From an uncultured Verrucomicrobiales bacterium (GTDB taxonomy: Bacteria > Verrucomicrobiota > Verrucomicrobiae > Limisphaerales > CANJSG01): a stretch of 29,398 nucleotides of DNA. The position numbers and the translations under genes were made by a program. Below the pieces are notes generated by a model. The model saw nothing but the letters and a program-made list of their open reading frames with translations, was not told the origin of the DNA and did no database searches. The DNA lies in NCBI GenBank assembly GCA_946480965.1, contig CAMLMI010000012.1, forward strand, positions 1 to 29,398, read 5' to 3'. Of the stretch, positions 20,792-29,397 are shown in pieces; position 1 is the stretch's first letter; each line of letters begins with the position of its first letter.

Positions 20792-22777
20792 TCACTCCCG
20801 CCGCAGCTTCAGTTCGCGGAACTGCACGACGCACGCGGGCGAGGCGCCGCCGACCCGCAGCGCGAACGTGCCCGACCTGGGCCGCACGGACGACTTGTCC
20901 CTCAGCACGGCGACGACCTTGCCGTTGATCTCGTGCGTGATGGTGTCGCCCCGCGCCGTGATGCGGAACTCGTTCCAGTCGTTCAGCCGGATCGCCCGCC
21001 GCGCCGCCTCGACGCCGGGCAGGTCCGAGGCCACGGGCCTGGCCGTCGGCGACTCGCCCAGCTCGGTCATCTGCCCCTGCTGGGCGATCATGCCGCGCCC
21101 GGAGTTGCCGACCACGGAGCCGACGACGGCGGGATCGAAGCCGAGCAGGAAGTGGTAGCCGTCGCGCCCGCCGGCCGTTCCCCGGTAGATGATCGCGGCG
21201 GAGCCGGCCCGGTTGTCGCGCAGCAGCCTCATGCGGAACTGCCCGCGCAGCTCGAAGTCTCCGGCGGCCGGTTGCGAGCTGGTGAGCCAGCCGATGGTGC
21301 CCGGCGGGGCGTCTCCGCCGATCCAGCCCGTGAGCGTGCCACCCTGCACGGACCAGTAGGCGGTGTCGCCGGTCCATCCGGCGAGGTCCTGCCCGTTGAA
21401 GACGGGGACGAACTTGGACTCCTCCTTGGCCGTCTCCGTCTGGCGCAGCTTTTCGGCCGCGTCGCGCTCGGCCCGGAGCTTCTCCTCGGCCAGGCGGCGG
21501 GCCTCCGCGATGATCTCGGCCGCCCGGCGTTCGCTTTCCCGGCGGAGCATTTCGTCGCGCTGGCGGTCCTCGGCGCTGGGGGCGTTGGTCGGGGTCGGCG
21601 CGGCGACGGCGTTGCTGAGAATGGTCGGCGCGGCCAGTCCGGCCACGTTGGTCAGCGCCTGGATGTCCACCATGCCGTTGGTCGCGCCGCTGGCGGCGGC
21701 GGCCCGCAGCATCTCCGCATCCAGCTCGCGGCCCTTGGCGATGAGCGCCTCCTCGCTGTTGGGATCGAGCGGGCCTTTTGCCTTGGGCCAGGAGACCCAG
21801 AGCATCCAGCCGCCGATGCCGAGCGCGGCCAGCATCACGAAGGTGGCGAACCAGACCTCGGGCCGCAGGAACGCGGGCCGCATTGGTGCGAGGCGCGGCG
21901 GAGGCAAGCTGGCCGCTTGGCTGAGGCTGGGATCGAATTCCGCCGGCGTGAACGTCTTGCCGCGCTGGGGCGCGGGCGCATCGACCGTGTTCCACCCCGC
22001 CAACAGCGCGGCGGCCGAACCGGGGCGTTTGGTCGGGGCCTTTTCCAGGCAGGCCATGAGCACCTCGGAGGCCTTGGCCGGAATCCTGGCCCCGGCGCTT
22101 TCGGGCGTCTTGGGCACCGCGTAGCGGATCTCGTAAACGAGGTTGTCGGGGTCGAGCGGCGCGTTGCCCGTGACCATCTGGTAGATCAGCGCCGCCGCGC
22201 TGTAGCGGTCGTCCGCCGCCGTGACGGGATAGCCGTCCACCGCCTGCGGGCTGAACCAGATCTGGCGCACGTCGCCCTGGGCGGCGGGATCGAGCAAAGG
22301 CCCGAGCGCGAAGCCCGGAGCCAAAATGCGCCCGTCCTCCGTCAGCCAAACCCGGCCCGGATGCAGGCTGCCGTCGATCAATCCGTGCCTTGCCGCCGTC
22401 TCCAGCAACCGCGCGAGGGAAAGGGCCCACGGCTTCGCCTCGGCCCAAGGCGTCCTGGTCCCGAGCGGAAAGGCGTCGCCCCACAGCTTGCCGGGCGGCA
22501 CCGCGAAACCGATTTCGCCCGCGCCGCGCAGTTCAGCGTCGCCCGTGATGGGCGCGCCGAGCTGGGGTTCCCGGAGTTCGCCCAGGCGGACGAGATGCGC
22601 CGCAATGGCGTCGAGCAGCCGGGCATCGGCCCGCTGTGTCTCGTTGAGCCGGAACAGCCAGACGAGCCGGTCCTGGCCCGCCTCTTCGACCAGCCAGACG
22701 CCCCGGCCTTCATCGACCGCGACCCGGTTGCGCCAACGTTCCGACGCTCCGCCCGACGACTCGTCCATGGGTTCCAT
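20792..22777 (-). CDS. Degenerate protein kinase-like domain - TM - coiled coil - DUF1080 fusion
   Basis: A 661-residue membrane protein. Residues 1-265 resemble a bacterial Ser/Thr kinase fold: the C-lobe is clear ('WFSPQAVDG' for APE at about 174-182, 'AADDRYSAAALIYQMVTGNAPLD' at 187-209, 'CLEKAPTKRP' at 243-252). However, the HRDLKPxN loop reads DGSLHPGR (135-142), DFG is replaced by APGF (153-156), and no Lys-Glu N-lobe pair is evident, so catalysis is unlikely. One membrane helix (about 309-328) leads to an Ala/Glu/Arg-rich coiled coil (402-452). A DUF1080 (3-keto-disaccharide hydrolase, PF06439) jelly roll (455-661) follows, starting PVFNGQDLAGW and ending VQFRELKLRRE. The topology would put the pseudokinase inside and DUF1080 outside. 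The start ATG overlaps the stop of the preceding gene (TGATG), indicating translational coupling. Confidence 0.85.
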   Translation of the reverse strand: MEPMDESSGGASERWRNRVAVDEGRGVWLVEEAGQDRLVWLFRLNETQRADARLLDAIAAHLVRLGELREPQLGAPITGDAELRGAGEIGFAVPPGKLWGDAFPLGTRTPWAEAKPWALSLARLLETAARHGLIDGSLHPGRVWLTEDGRILAPGFALGPLLDPAAQGDVRQIWFSPQAVDGYPVTAADDRYSAAALIYQMVTGNAPLDPDNLVYEIRYAVPKTPESAGARIPAKASEVLMACLEKAPTKRPGSAAALLAGWNTVDAPAPQRGKTFTPAEFDPSLSQAASLPPPRLAPMRPAFLRPEVWFATFVMLAALGIGGWMLWVSWPKAKGPLDPNSEEALIAKGRELDAEMLRAAAASGATNGMVDIQALTNVAGLAAPTILSNAVAAPTPTNAPSAEDRQRDEMLRRESERRAAEIIAEARRLAEEKLRAERDAAEKLRQTETAKEESKFVPVFNGQDLAGWTGDTAYWSVQGGTLTGWIGGDAPPGTIGWLTSSQPAAGDFELRGQFRMRLLRDNRAGSAAIIYRGTAGGRDGYHFLLGFDPAVVGSVVGNSGRGMIAQQGQMTELGESPTARPVASDLPGVEAARRAIRLNDWNEFRITARGDTITHEINGKVVAVLRDKSSVRPRSGTFALRVGGASPACVVQFRELKLRRE

Positions 22778-23880
22778 CAAGGTGTTTCCAGTTCCACGAT
22801 CTCCACGGCGCACAGCTTGTTGCCGCTGCCCCGGGGATGATCGGTCAGGGTCAACCGTCCGTCCGCCACGTCCACGCTGGCCGTGCCCTCGAACCAGCGG
22901 TTCGTCCCTCCGGCCAGGCCGCTGACCACGAGCGCGCCTTCCGCCGCCATCGCGTAGATGGCACCGGCGTCCTCGACGTCGCCGACGATCATGCGGACGC
23001 GGTAGCGCCCGTTCGGCACGGCGATCTCCCATTTGGGCTGTTCCTGCACACCCAATGCATCGACCGGACAGAAAGTCTCATGAAGCCGCGACGGCGGTTT
23101 GATTCCGGCCACGTCCGCCATCGCCGACTTGGCCCGGTCCCGCGACAGCTTCGAGACGTCGTAGCTCCAGCCATAGGAAAGGCCGTTGGCGCGCCGGCCG
23201 AAGACCTTGCCGTGGTCCGCACGCCAGTCCGTCGCCGGGGCCGAACCCTCCGGCAGGAACTGGATGCGCGCCTGGAACGGCGGGCGCGTGGCCGTCAGCT
23301 CCGGCTGGTAGCCGACGGATTCGCGGGACTGGACGACGATCCGCGTCTCGCCCTCCTCCGCCAGGATCAGCGCGATGGAGGCCAGCGGGTTGCCCGCGGC
23401 CACCTGCTCCTGGAGATACCGGGTCACATCCACCTGATACCACACGGGGGAAACGCCCGTGACCTCGAAACGGCCGATGTTGCTGACGTGTTCGGGTCGG
23501 TTCGACCAGTTCACCGCCAGCTCGTCGAGGGGGGCCACGCCGAAGGACCGCACCACGCCGGACACGCGCCCCGGCTGGTCCAGCATCGCGTAGATCCAGA
23601 GCGTGGCGTTCGTGAGCGTCGGCTCGAAGCCGTCGATGTTGAACTGTAGGTAGGCCTCGCTCACCCGGTCGCGGTTCGCGCTCCGCAGCTCCATCGTCTT
23701 TTCCGTCCCGTAGTTCCGCCGCGCCGCGCTGCCGCTGCGCACGAAGGTGTCCGCCGCCCGCAGCGCCTTCGTCGTCACCGGCTTCGTGGCGACGGCCTCC
23801 GCCGCGAGGAGCACCGACGACGGGGCGGCCAAGGTCGCGGCCGCGACCATCGCTCCGAGGATGTGGGAAAACCGGCTCAT
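22777..23880 (-). CDS. Secreted DNRLRE (CBM96-like) domain protein
   Basis: A 367-residue exported protein. The start at 23880 (MSRFSHILGAMVAAATL) gives a signal peptide ending VLLAA-E; an ATG at 23901 would add seven residues. Residues about 40-200 have the DNRLRE/disaggregatase-like pattern: 'ADTFVRSGSAARRNYGTEKTMELRSA', 'SEAYLQFNIDG', 'NATLWIYAM', 'LDELAVNWSNRPEH', 'WYQVDVTRYLQEQV'. These are beta-sandwich domains that often bind polysaccharide. The C-terminal part (about 235-367), with 'NGRYRVRMIVGDVEDAGAIY' and 'VDVADGRLTLTDHPRGSGNKLCAVEIVEL', resembles malectin-like sugar-binding modules. Its stop overlaps the start of the pseudokinase-DUF1080 gene, so the two proteins are made together and may act together at the cell surface. 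Confidence 0.85.
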   Translation of the reverse strand: MSRFSHILGAMVAAATLAAPSSVLLAAEAVATKPVTTKALRAADTFVRSGSAARRNYGTEKTMELRSANRDRVSEAYLQFNIDGFEPTLTNATLWIYAMLDQPGRVSGVVRSFGVAPLDELAVNWSNRPEHVSNIGRFEVTGVSPVWYQVDVTRYLQEQVAAGNPLASIALILAEEGETRIVVQSRESVGYQPELTATRPPFQARIQFLPEGSAPATDWRADHGKVFGRRANGLSYGWSYDVSKLSRDRAKSAMADVAGIKPPSRLHETFCPVDALGVQEQPKWEIAVPNGRYRVRMIVGDVEDAGAIYAMAAEGALVVSGLAGGTNRWFEGTASVDVADGRLTLTDHPRGSGNKLCAVEIVELETP

Positions 23881-24016
23881 GCTCGTCAAAAGCGCCGACA
23901 TGCTTGCCGACGATTTAGGATTGTCCAGAGAAGGGGCGAGACAATTTGCGCCCTCCGCCGCTCCGTTCCCTTCCCGGGACTGGACCCGGAAAAGCGGGCT
24001 CCGGCAGAGTCCGGCC
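23881..24016. promoter_or_regulatory. Divergent intergenic region between the DNRLRE gene and purU
   Basis: This gap must hold promoters in both directions. I see no convincing -35/-10 pair, no strong inverted repeat and no riboswitch-like fold. The AT-richest patch is around 23917-23948. Confidence 0.3.
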
Positions 24017-24853
24017 ATGTTGTCCCGGGTTCTGCTCGTCGAATGCGCCGACCGTGCCGGTCTGGTCCACGCCATCACCGGCGTCCTTTTCCATGCCGGG
24101 GTCAATGTCGTGGGCAACCAGGAGTTCGTGGACCGCACCGCCGCGCGTTTCTTCATGCGCACGGAATTCGACGGTGCGGTGGACGAGGCCCGGCTCGTGG
24201 CCGGGCTCCGCGCCGTCCTTCCGCCCGACGCCGATGTCCGACTGTCCCGGCTGGAACCCAGGCGCGTGGTTATCCTCGCGTCCAAGGAGCACCACTGCCT
24301 GGCCGACCTTCTCGTCCGCCACGCCTTCGCCGAGTTGAACGCCACCGTCACCGGCGTCATCAGCAACCACCCCTTCCTCGGAGACCTGGTGCGGAAGTTC
24401 GATCTCCCCTTCGAGTTCATCGGCCATGAGGAACGCTCCCGGGAGGAGCACGAGGCCGCCGTGCTCGCCGCCATCGAACGCCACCGGCCCGACCACGTGG
24501 TCCTGGCGAAATACATGCGCGTGCTCAGCCCCGCCTTCGTCGGCCGTTTCCCCGCCCGTCTGATCAACATCCACCACGGCTTCCTGCCCGCGTTCGTCGG
24601 GGCCCGGCCCTATCACCAGGCTTTCCAGCGCGGCGTGAAGGTCATCGGCGCCACCGCCCACTTCGTCACCGACGAGCTCGACGCCGGCCCCATCATCGTC
24701 CAGCAGGTCATCCCCGTGGACCACACCCACGCCGCCGAGGACCTGGCCCAGGCCGGGCGCGACGTGGAACAAATGGTCCTCGCCCGCGCCCTGCGCCTGG
24801 TCTTCGAGGACCGCGTTTTCCTCTGCGGCAACCGCACCGTCATCTTTGACTGA
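24017..24853 (+). CDS. purU: Formyltetrahydrofolate deformylase PurU
   Basis: A 278-residue cytoplasmic enzyme that hydrolyses 10-formyl-THF to THF and formate, balancing one-carbon pools and feeding formate to PurT. The start at 24017 (MLSRVLLVECADRAGLVHAI) begins the N-terminal ACT domain (1-80). The formyltransferase domain (about 84-278) carries NIHHGFLPAFVGARPYHQA (184-202) with the catalytic Asn184 and His186, GATAHFV (211-217), and Asp222 in LDAGPII. The C-terminus RVFLCGNRTVIFD is typical. The family usually reads NIHHSFLP; Gly188 in place of Ser is a conservative oddity. Length is normal. Glycine cleavage or purine genes are not adjacent. A terminator-like hairpin with T9 follows. 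Confidence 0.96.
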   Translation: MLSRVLLVECADRAGLVHAITGVLFHAGVNVVGNQEFVDRTAARFFMRTEFDGAVDEARLVAGLRAVLPPDADVRLSRLEPRRVVILASKEHHCLADLLVRHAFAELNATVTGVISNHPFLGDLVRKFDLPFEFIGHEERSREEHEAAVLAAIERHRPDHVVLAKYMRVLSPAFVGRFPARLINIHHGFLPAFVGARPYHQAFQRGVKVIGATAHFVTDELDAGPIIVQQVIPVDHTHAAEDLAQAGRDVEQMVLARALRLVFEDRVFLCGNRTVIFD

Positions 24854-24854
24854 T

Positions 24855-24887
24855 GGCGGCCGAACGCCGCCCCCCGAGTTTTTTTTT
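24855..24887 (+). terminator. Terminator-like hairpin after purU
   Basis: GGCGGC (24855-24860) and GCCGCC (24866-24871) form a 6-bp GC stem with loop CGAAC. Seven nucleotides (CCCCGAG) separate it from T9 (24879-24887). The spacer is longer than usual, so some read-through into the LolD-like gene is likely. Confidence 0.6.
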
Positions 24888-24923
24888 GGTGCCCGCGCGG
24901 CCCGATGCTATCCGTCTCCCACC

Positions 24924-25616
24924 ATGTCGAGCCCCAAGCCGATCCTCGAGCTGAACCAGGTGTCCAAGGAATACGCCTCCGCCGGCGAAGCCCCGGTGCG
25001 TGTGCTTCGCGGCATCGACCTCGTCCTCGAAGCGGGCTCTTCCACCGCCATCGTCGGCCCGTCCGGTTCCGGCAAAAGCACGCTCCTCCAGATCATCGGC
25101 ACGCTCGACCGCGCCACCGGCGGCTCGGTCCGCATCGACGGCGAGGAGGTCGGCAGCCTGTCGGACGACCAGTTGGCCGCGCTGCGCAGCCGCCGCATCG
25201 GCTTCGTCTTCCAGATGCACCATCTCCTGCCGCACTGCACCGCGCTGGAGAACGTGCTCGTGCCCGTGCTGGCCCATGCCAAGCCCGGCAAGGAAACGGT
25301 CGAACGCGCCCGGCACCTGCTTGATCGCGTCGGCCTCTCCCATCGGTTGAACCACCTCCCCGGCCGGATGTCCGGCGGCGAACGCCAGCGCACCGCCATC
25401 GTCCGCGCCCTCATCAACCGTCCCGCGCTGCTCCTGGCTGACGAGCCGACCGGCGCGCTCGACCGCGCCTCGGCCGACGCCCTGTCGCAGCTTCTCGCCG
25501 AGCTGAACCGCGAGGAGCAGGTGACGCTCGTCGTCGTGACCCACGCCCCCGACCTCGCGGCCAAGATGGGCCGCACCCTGCGGATCGAGGACGGGCGTTT
25601 GCTCGGCGCGGCCTGA
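24924..25616 (+). CDS. ABC transporter ATP-binding protein, LolD/MacB type
   Basis: A 230-residue ATPase of the type that drives lipoprotein release (LolCDE) or MacB-like mechanotransmission at the inner membrane. The start at 24924 (MSSPKPILELNQVSKEY) fits the family; the open frame from 24846 runs through the T9 tract and is not coding. Motifs: Walker A GPSGSGKST (45-53), Q-loop Gln97 in VFQMHHLLPHCTALENV, a stretch very like LolD, signature MSGGERQRTAI (149-159), Walker B LLLADE with Glu174, D-loop ALD (178-180), and switch His207. No LolC/LolE or MacB permease gene lies beside it, so the partner is elsewhere. LolD is the best guess from the Q-loop context. Confidence 0.9.
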   Translation: MSSPKPILELNQVSKEYASAGEAPVRVLRGIDLVLEAGSSTAIVGPSGSGKSTLLQIIGTLDRATGGSVRIDGEEVGSLSDDQLAALRSRRIGFVFQMHHLLPHCTALENVLVPVLAHAKPGKETVERARHLLDRVGLSHRLNHLPGRMSGGERQRTAIVRALINRPALLLADEPTGALDRASADALSQLLAELNREEQVTLVVVTHAPDLAAKMGRTLRIEDGRLLGAA

Positions 25617-25662
25617 TCCACCCGCCTTGTTCCCGCCCCGCTCCGCCGCTAGCTTCCCGCGC

Positions 25663-27492
25663 ATGTTTTCGATCCGGAACCTTCGCCCCGCGGTTTGGCT
25701 GGTGGTTCTCTGTCTCCTGGCCGGACGCGCGCACGCCGCCCGCGCCACGGAGGATCTGCTCCCGGAAGACACGCTCGCCTTCGCCACCGTGGCCGATATG
25801 CCCGCGTTCCGCGCGTGGCTGACCAACGGCGCGGCCACCGCCTATTGGCGCGATCCCGCGATGGCGCCGTTCCGCAGCCACTTCGCCTCCTCGCTGGACA
25901 ACGGCGTGGTCCAGCCGCTGGAAGCCTGGCTCGGATTCCCGCTCGACGAATTCGCCGACATGGCCACCGGCCCGGTGACCTTGGCTCTGGTTCAGAACGA
26001 CTGGACCGGCACGAACGCCGCCCGCCCCGCGCTCCTCGCCTGGGCCGACGTGGGGGACGCGACCAACAAGCTCGCGAAGCGCCTGCGTTTCCTCACCAAG
26101 GAATGGACCGAGCGCGAACGTCCCTTCGGCACGAATACGCTCCGCGAAACGCCCTTCTTCACCTGGACCGCCCAGACGCCCGACAACCCGCTTTTCCGCG
26201 CCGTCGCTTCCGGCACCAACGCCATCACTTGGCATCTCGGCCAATCCGGCTCCCTCCTGCTTCTCTCGTCCTCCGCCTCCGCGTTGGAACGCGTGCTGGA
26301 CCGCAACACGGCCACCAACCCCGGTCCCGTCGCGCTCCGCCCGCGCTTCGCTTCCGTCCGCACGAATCTTTTTGCCGACGCCCTGGTCCAGGCTTGGCTC
26401 GATGGCGAACGTCTGCTGCCTCCGCTGCGCCGACAGCTCGCTTCGCTGGAAGCTCCGATCCGTCCCGAAACCATCGCCCGTTTTCTCGGTCTCACCTCCG
26501 TCCAGGCCGCCGCCTTCGCGCTCAAGAGCGATTCCTCCGGCACGTTGCTGGACTTCTCGGTCGCCTCGCCCATCGCGCAGCGGGAGGGTTTTCCCAAGTT
26601 CGCCAAACTCCGCTCCGAGGAAAGCCGTCCGCCTGATTTCGTGCCCCGCTCTGCCTTGAGCGCCACGCGCCTCCGATTCGATCTGAAAGGACTTCTCAGC
26701 GGCCTTGAAGCCTTCGTCGTGGAAGCCGAACCCGCCGCCAACGGCGCTCTCCGCCTCATCCTCGACGCCGCCGGCAAGGACGAAGACCCCGGCTACGATC
26801 TCCGCAGCCAACTGCTCGAATACCTGGGCGACGACGTCGTCCTCTACCAGCCGCTCCCCACGACCAACACCCTCGACGCCCTGCTCTTTCCGCCTCGCGT
26901 CGTTCTCCTTGGTTCACCCGCTCCCGGTCGATTGGCCAACGCCCTTCGGGTGCTGGCCAACACGTTGAGCCCCGAGCCCGGATCGGTCTCCGTCCGCACC
27001 GTGGAGGGCGCGCGCCTCCATCGCGCCAAGATTTCCGACGACGAAGGCTACAGCTTCGCGCCCATCGCCGGTTATGTGGCGATCAGCGCCGATGAAGCGT
27101 TGGTCGAAGCGCTCTTGAAACCGGCGGACACCAACGCCCCCGCGTTGAAGAATCTGTCCGGCTTGGCCGAAGCGGCGAACCGCGTCGGCGGGCTCGACAC
27201 CGGATGGTTCAGCTACGAAGCCCCGCGCGAATCCCTTCGGCTCCGGCTGCAAGGCGTGCAACAGATCGCCGAAGGCCCGGTGGACATCACCCTCCTGGGA
27301 CGCCTTTGGTCGATGCTGATCTCGGCCAAGGCCGACGCCCCGCCCGTCTTCGACTTCAAGCTGCATCCGCCCATCGAGGCCGTGGCGCGCCACCTCGGCT
27401 TCTCCGTCGCCACCGGCGAAACCACCGACGAAGGCTTCCGCTTCCGCGCCTTCACGCCCGCTCCGAGCACCAACTCTCCGCCCGCGCGGTAG
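25663..27492 (+). CDS. Secreted protein of 609 residues, DUF3352-like in style, function unknown
   Basis: The start at 25663 (MFSIRNLRPAVWLVVLCLLAGRAHA) gives a signal peptide cleaved near residue 26; a TTG at 25627 would add 12 residues. The mature part begins 'LLPEDTLAFATVADMPAFRAWL', a pattern seen in long exported proteins of PVC bacteria that resemble DUF3352. Repeated features such as 'LLAWADVGDATNKLAKRLRFL', 'GQSGSLLLLSSSASALERVL', 'RLRFDLKGLLSGLEAFV' and 'YVAISADEALVEALLKPAD' suggest alternating alpha/beta units with internal similarity. No membrane helix apart from the signal, and no catalytic motif, is evident. It starts 46 nt after the ABC gene and probably shares its transcript, so an envelope role is possible. 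The assignment to DUF3352 is tentative. Confidence 0.8.
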   Translation: MFSIRNLRPAVWLVVLCLLAGRAHAARATEDLLPEDTLAFATVADMPAFRAWLTNGAATAYWRDPAMAPFRSHFASSLDNGVVQPLEAWLGFPLDEFADMATGPVTLALVQNDWTGTNAARPALLAWADVGDATNKLAKRLRFLTKEWTERERPFGTNTLRETPFFTWTAQTPDNPLFRAVASGTNAITWHLGQSGSLLLLSSSASALERVLDRNTATNPGPVALRPRFASVRTNLFADALVQAWLDGERLLPPLRRQLASLEAPIRPETIARFLGLTSVQAAAFALKSDSSGTLLDFSVASPIAQREGFPKFAKLRSEESRPPDFVPRSALSATRLRFDLKGLLSGLEAFVVEAEPAANGALRLILDAAGKDEDPGYDLRSQLLEYLGDDVVLYQPLPTTNTLDALLFPPRVVLLGSPAPGRLANALRVLANTLSPEPGSVSVRTVEGARLHRAKISDDEGYSFAPIAGYVAISADEALVEALLKPADTNAPALKNLSGLAEAANRVGGLDTGWFSYEAPRESLRLRLQGVQQIAEGPVDITLLGRLWSMLISAKADAPPVFDFKLHPPIEAVARHLGFSVATGETTDEGFRFRAFTPAPSTNSPPAR

Positions 27493-27534
27493 TTCGCGCG
27501 GAATCGTCTCCCGGCAACGTTCCAAGAAACGAAG

Positions 27535-27562
27535 AAGCCGCCGATCCCATGATCGGCGGCTT
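27535..27562. terminator. Bidirectional intrinsic terminator between the 609-residue protein gene and pgi
   Basis: AAGCCGCCGATC (27535-27546) and GATCGGCGGCTT (27551-27562) are perfectly complementary with the 4-nt loop CCAT. TTTT follows on the plus strand (27561-27564), and on the minus strand the stem ends in TT followed by CTTC. It lies between two convergent stops (27492 and 27589) and can serve both genes. Confidence 0.9.
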
Positions 27563-27588
27563 TTGTAGAACTTCGTCTTTCTCCCGCT

Positions 27589-29172
27589 TCAGACACCAAA
27601 CTTCGACGACGCGCCTTGGCCCGAGCGTTTCACGCCGGTCTCGGCATTCGCGGCGAGGTGGAGGCAGGTCTTGAAGATCGTCTCGATGTCGTCCGAACCG
27701 ATGGCCTGGGCCAGTTCCGGGGCGGTGAAGCTCTTTCCAGCGTTGGCCTTGAGGTGGGCGGCGACCTTCAACTTCAGCGCGAGGATGCCGGCGGCGGCTT
27801 TCTTGCCCGCTTCGACGCCGGGCTGGTGGTAGGCGTTGATGTTCACCAACGACGCGTAGAAGCCCACGGCCCGCTCGAAGAGCGCGATGAGCGCGCCAAC
27901 GGTGAAGGGGCTGACTTCCGGCACGGTGATGGTGATGGATTGGCGGCCCTTCTCGTGCAACGCCTGACGGGTGCCGAGGAGGAAGCCGCTGAGGAAGTCA
28001 CCCGTGGTCACGCCTGGTTCCACTTCGATGCTGGACGCGGCGCGGTCGCGCAACACTTCCACGAAGACGACGAAGAAGTTGTTCACGCCCTCGCGGAGCT
28101 GCTGCACATAGGCGTGCTGGTCGGTGGAGCCCTTGTTGCCGTAGGCCGCGATGCCCTGGTTCACGACCTTTCCGTCGAGGTCCAGCTCCTTGCCGAGCGA
28201 TTCCATGACGAGCTGCTGGAGGTATTTGGCGAAGAGTTCCAGGCGATCCTTGTAGGGCAGGACCACCATGTCCTTAGCGCCCTTGCCGCCGCCGATGAAG
28301 TGCCAGCACAGCGCGAGCTGCGCGGCGGGATTCGCCGAAACGTCGGCCACGCGAGTGACGGCGTCGGTCGCTTTGGCCCCGGCCAACATGCCCCGGATGT
28401 CGAGGCCTTGGAGCGCGGCCGGCAAAAGACCGACGGCCGACAGTTCGCTGGTGCGGCCACCGACCCAGTCCCACATGGGGAAGCTCTTCAGCCAGTTTCC
28501 GGCCGTGGCGAACTTGTGCATGGCACTGCCCATGCCGGTGACGGCGACAGCGTGTTTGCCGAAGTCCAGGCCCGCCTTCTCGTAGGCGGCCTTGGCTTCG
28601 AGCATCCCGTTGCGGGTTTCGGGCGTGCCGCCGGACTTGGAGATGACCACCGCGAGCGTCGCACCGAGCCGGCCTTCGAGGCGGGCGAGGGTTTTGTCGA
28701 TGCCGTCGGGGTCGGTGTTGTCGAAGAAGAAGACGCTCATCTTGTCCGTCTTCGGATGGCCCAGCGCATTGGCCACGAACTGCGGCCCGAGCGCGGAACC
28801 GCCGATGCCGATGACGAGGACGTTCTTGAAGTTGCCCGTAGCGCCTTTGATCGCGCCCGCGTGGACGGAGGCGGTGAAGGCTTCGATGTCCTTCAAGGTG
28901 CCTTCGATCTCGGCGGCGATCTCCTTGGTCGGGGCGAGAGCCGCGTCACGCAGCCAGTAGTGGCCGACCATGCGCTTCTCGTCGGGATTGGCGATGGCGC
29001 CTTTCTCCAGCTCGGCCATGGCGGCGAAGGCCTTGGCGATGGCGGGCTGCATCGAGGCGAAAAAGGTGTCGGGGAAATCCACGCGGCTGATGTCGATGGA
29101 AAGACCGGCGGAGGGAAACTCGCGGTAGTGCTTTTGGAACCGTTCCCAAACCTGAGGTGTCGTGGTGCTCAT
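27589..29172 (-). CDS. pgi: Glucose-6-phosphate isomerase with C-terminal winged-helix-like extension
   Basis: A 527-residue cytoplasmic enzyme that interconverts glucose-6-phosphate and fructose-6-phosphate. The start at 29172 ([19 protein letters not shown]) is chosen; the frame upstream to 29253 is Arg/Pro-rich and unlikely. Motifs: GIGGSALGP (122-130) and [11 protein letters not shown] (178-188) of the SIS domains, [11 protein letters not shown] (238-248), catalytic Glu324 in VMESLGKE, His353 in [14 protein letters not shown], and Lys457 in [11 protein letters not shown]. After about residue 463 comes an extra ~60-residue tail, '[30 protein letters not shown]' in the middle, that looks like a winged helix. 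The gene stands alone between a bidirectional terminator and a 195-nt gap. Confidence 0.96.
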   Translation of the reverse strand: MSTTTPQVWERFQKHYREFPSAGLSIDISRVDFPDTFFASMQPAIAKAFAAMAELEKGAIANPDEKRMVGHYWLRDAALAPTKEIAAEIEGTLKDIEAFTASVHAGAIKGATGNFKNVLVIGIGGSALGPQFVANALGHPKTDKMSVFFFDNTDPDGIDKTLARLEGRLGATLAVVISKSGGTPETRNGMLEAKAAYEKAGLDFGKHAVAVTGMGSAMHKFATAGNWLKSFPMWDWVGGRTSELSAVGLLPAALQGLDIRGMLAGAKATDAVTRVADVSANPAAQLALCWHFIGGGKGAKDMVVLPYKDRLELFAKYLQQLVMESLGKELDLDGKVVNQGIAAYGNKGSTDQHAYVQQLREGVNNFFVVFVEVLRDRAASSIEVEPGVTTGDFLSGFLLGTRQALHEKGRQSITITVPEVSPFTVGALIALFERAVGFYASLVNINAYHQPGVEAGKKAAAGILALKLKVAAHLKANAGKSFTAPELAQAIGSDDIETIFKTCLHLAANAETGVKRSGQGASSKFGV

Positions 29173-29367
29173 GCGTGGCAAGACGACTATCCGCCGGGGG
29201 CCGGTGGGAAAAGCGGAATTCCAGTCCCGCCCGGCGAAACAACCTGCGCTCATCGCCCCTGAGCTGCCCGCTGATAAGTCGATGAACCGGGACGCTGGAC
29301 CGCATGAATGCGGCGAATGGCCGCGCCGCCCTCGACGTTCGGAATTGGGCGTTCGTCGTTTCTCTCC

Positions 29368-29397
29368 CTACGCCAACAGCGCCTTGACCACCTTCCC
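29368..29397 (-). CDS. Possible 3' end of a minus-strand gene cut by the window edge
   Basis: Read on the minus strand, the last bases give GKVVKALLA followed by TAG (29370-29368), a sequence with the look of a protein C-terminus. Only nine codons are visible, so the call is weak. The gap 29173-29367 before it holds the 14-nt palindrome CCGCATGAATGCGG (29300-29313) and presumably the pgi promoter, which I cannot place. Confidence 0.35.
   Translation of the reverse strand, partial: GKVVKALLA

Noticed and set aside
20792..22777. Active Ser/Thr protein kinase annotation
   Set aside because: The catalytic Asp of HRD, the metal-binding Asp of DFG and the catalytic-loop Asn are all replaced, so only a kinase-like fold is claimed.
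24879..24887. T9 run as a programmed frameshift site
   Set aside because: It lies between purU and the ABC gene, outside both reading frames, and fits a terminator tail.
29300..29313. Palindrome CCGCATGAATGCGG upstream of pgi as an operator
   Set aside because: It is short and more than 120 nt from the pgi start, with no recurrence in the window; chance cannot be excluded.
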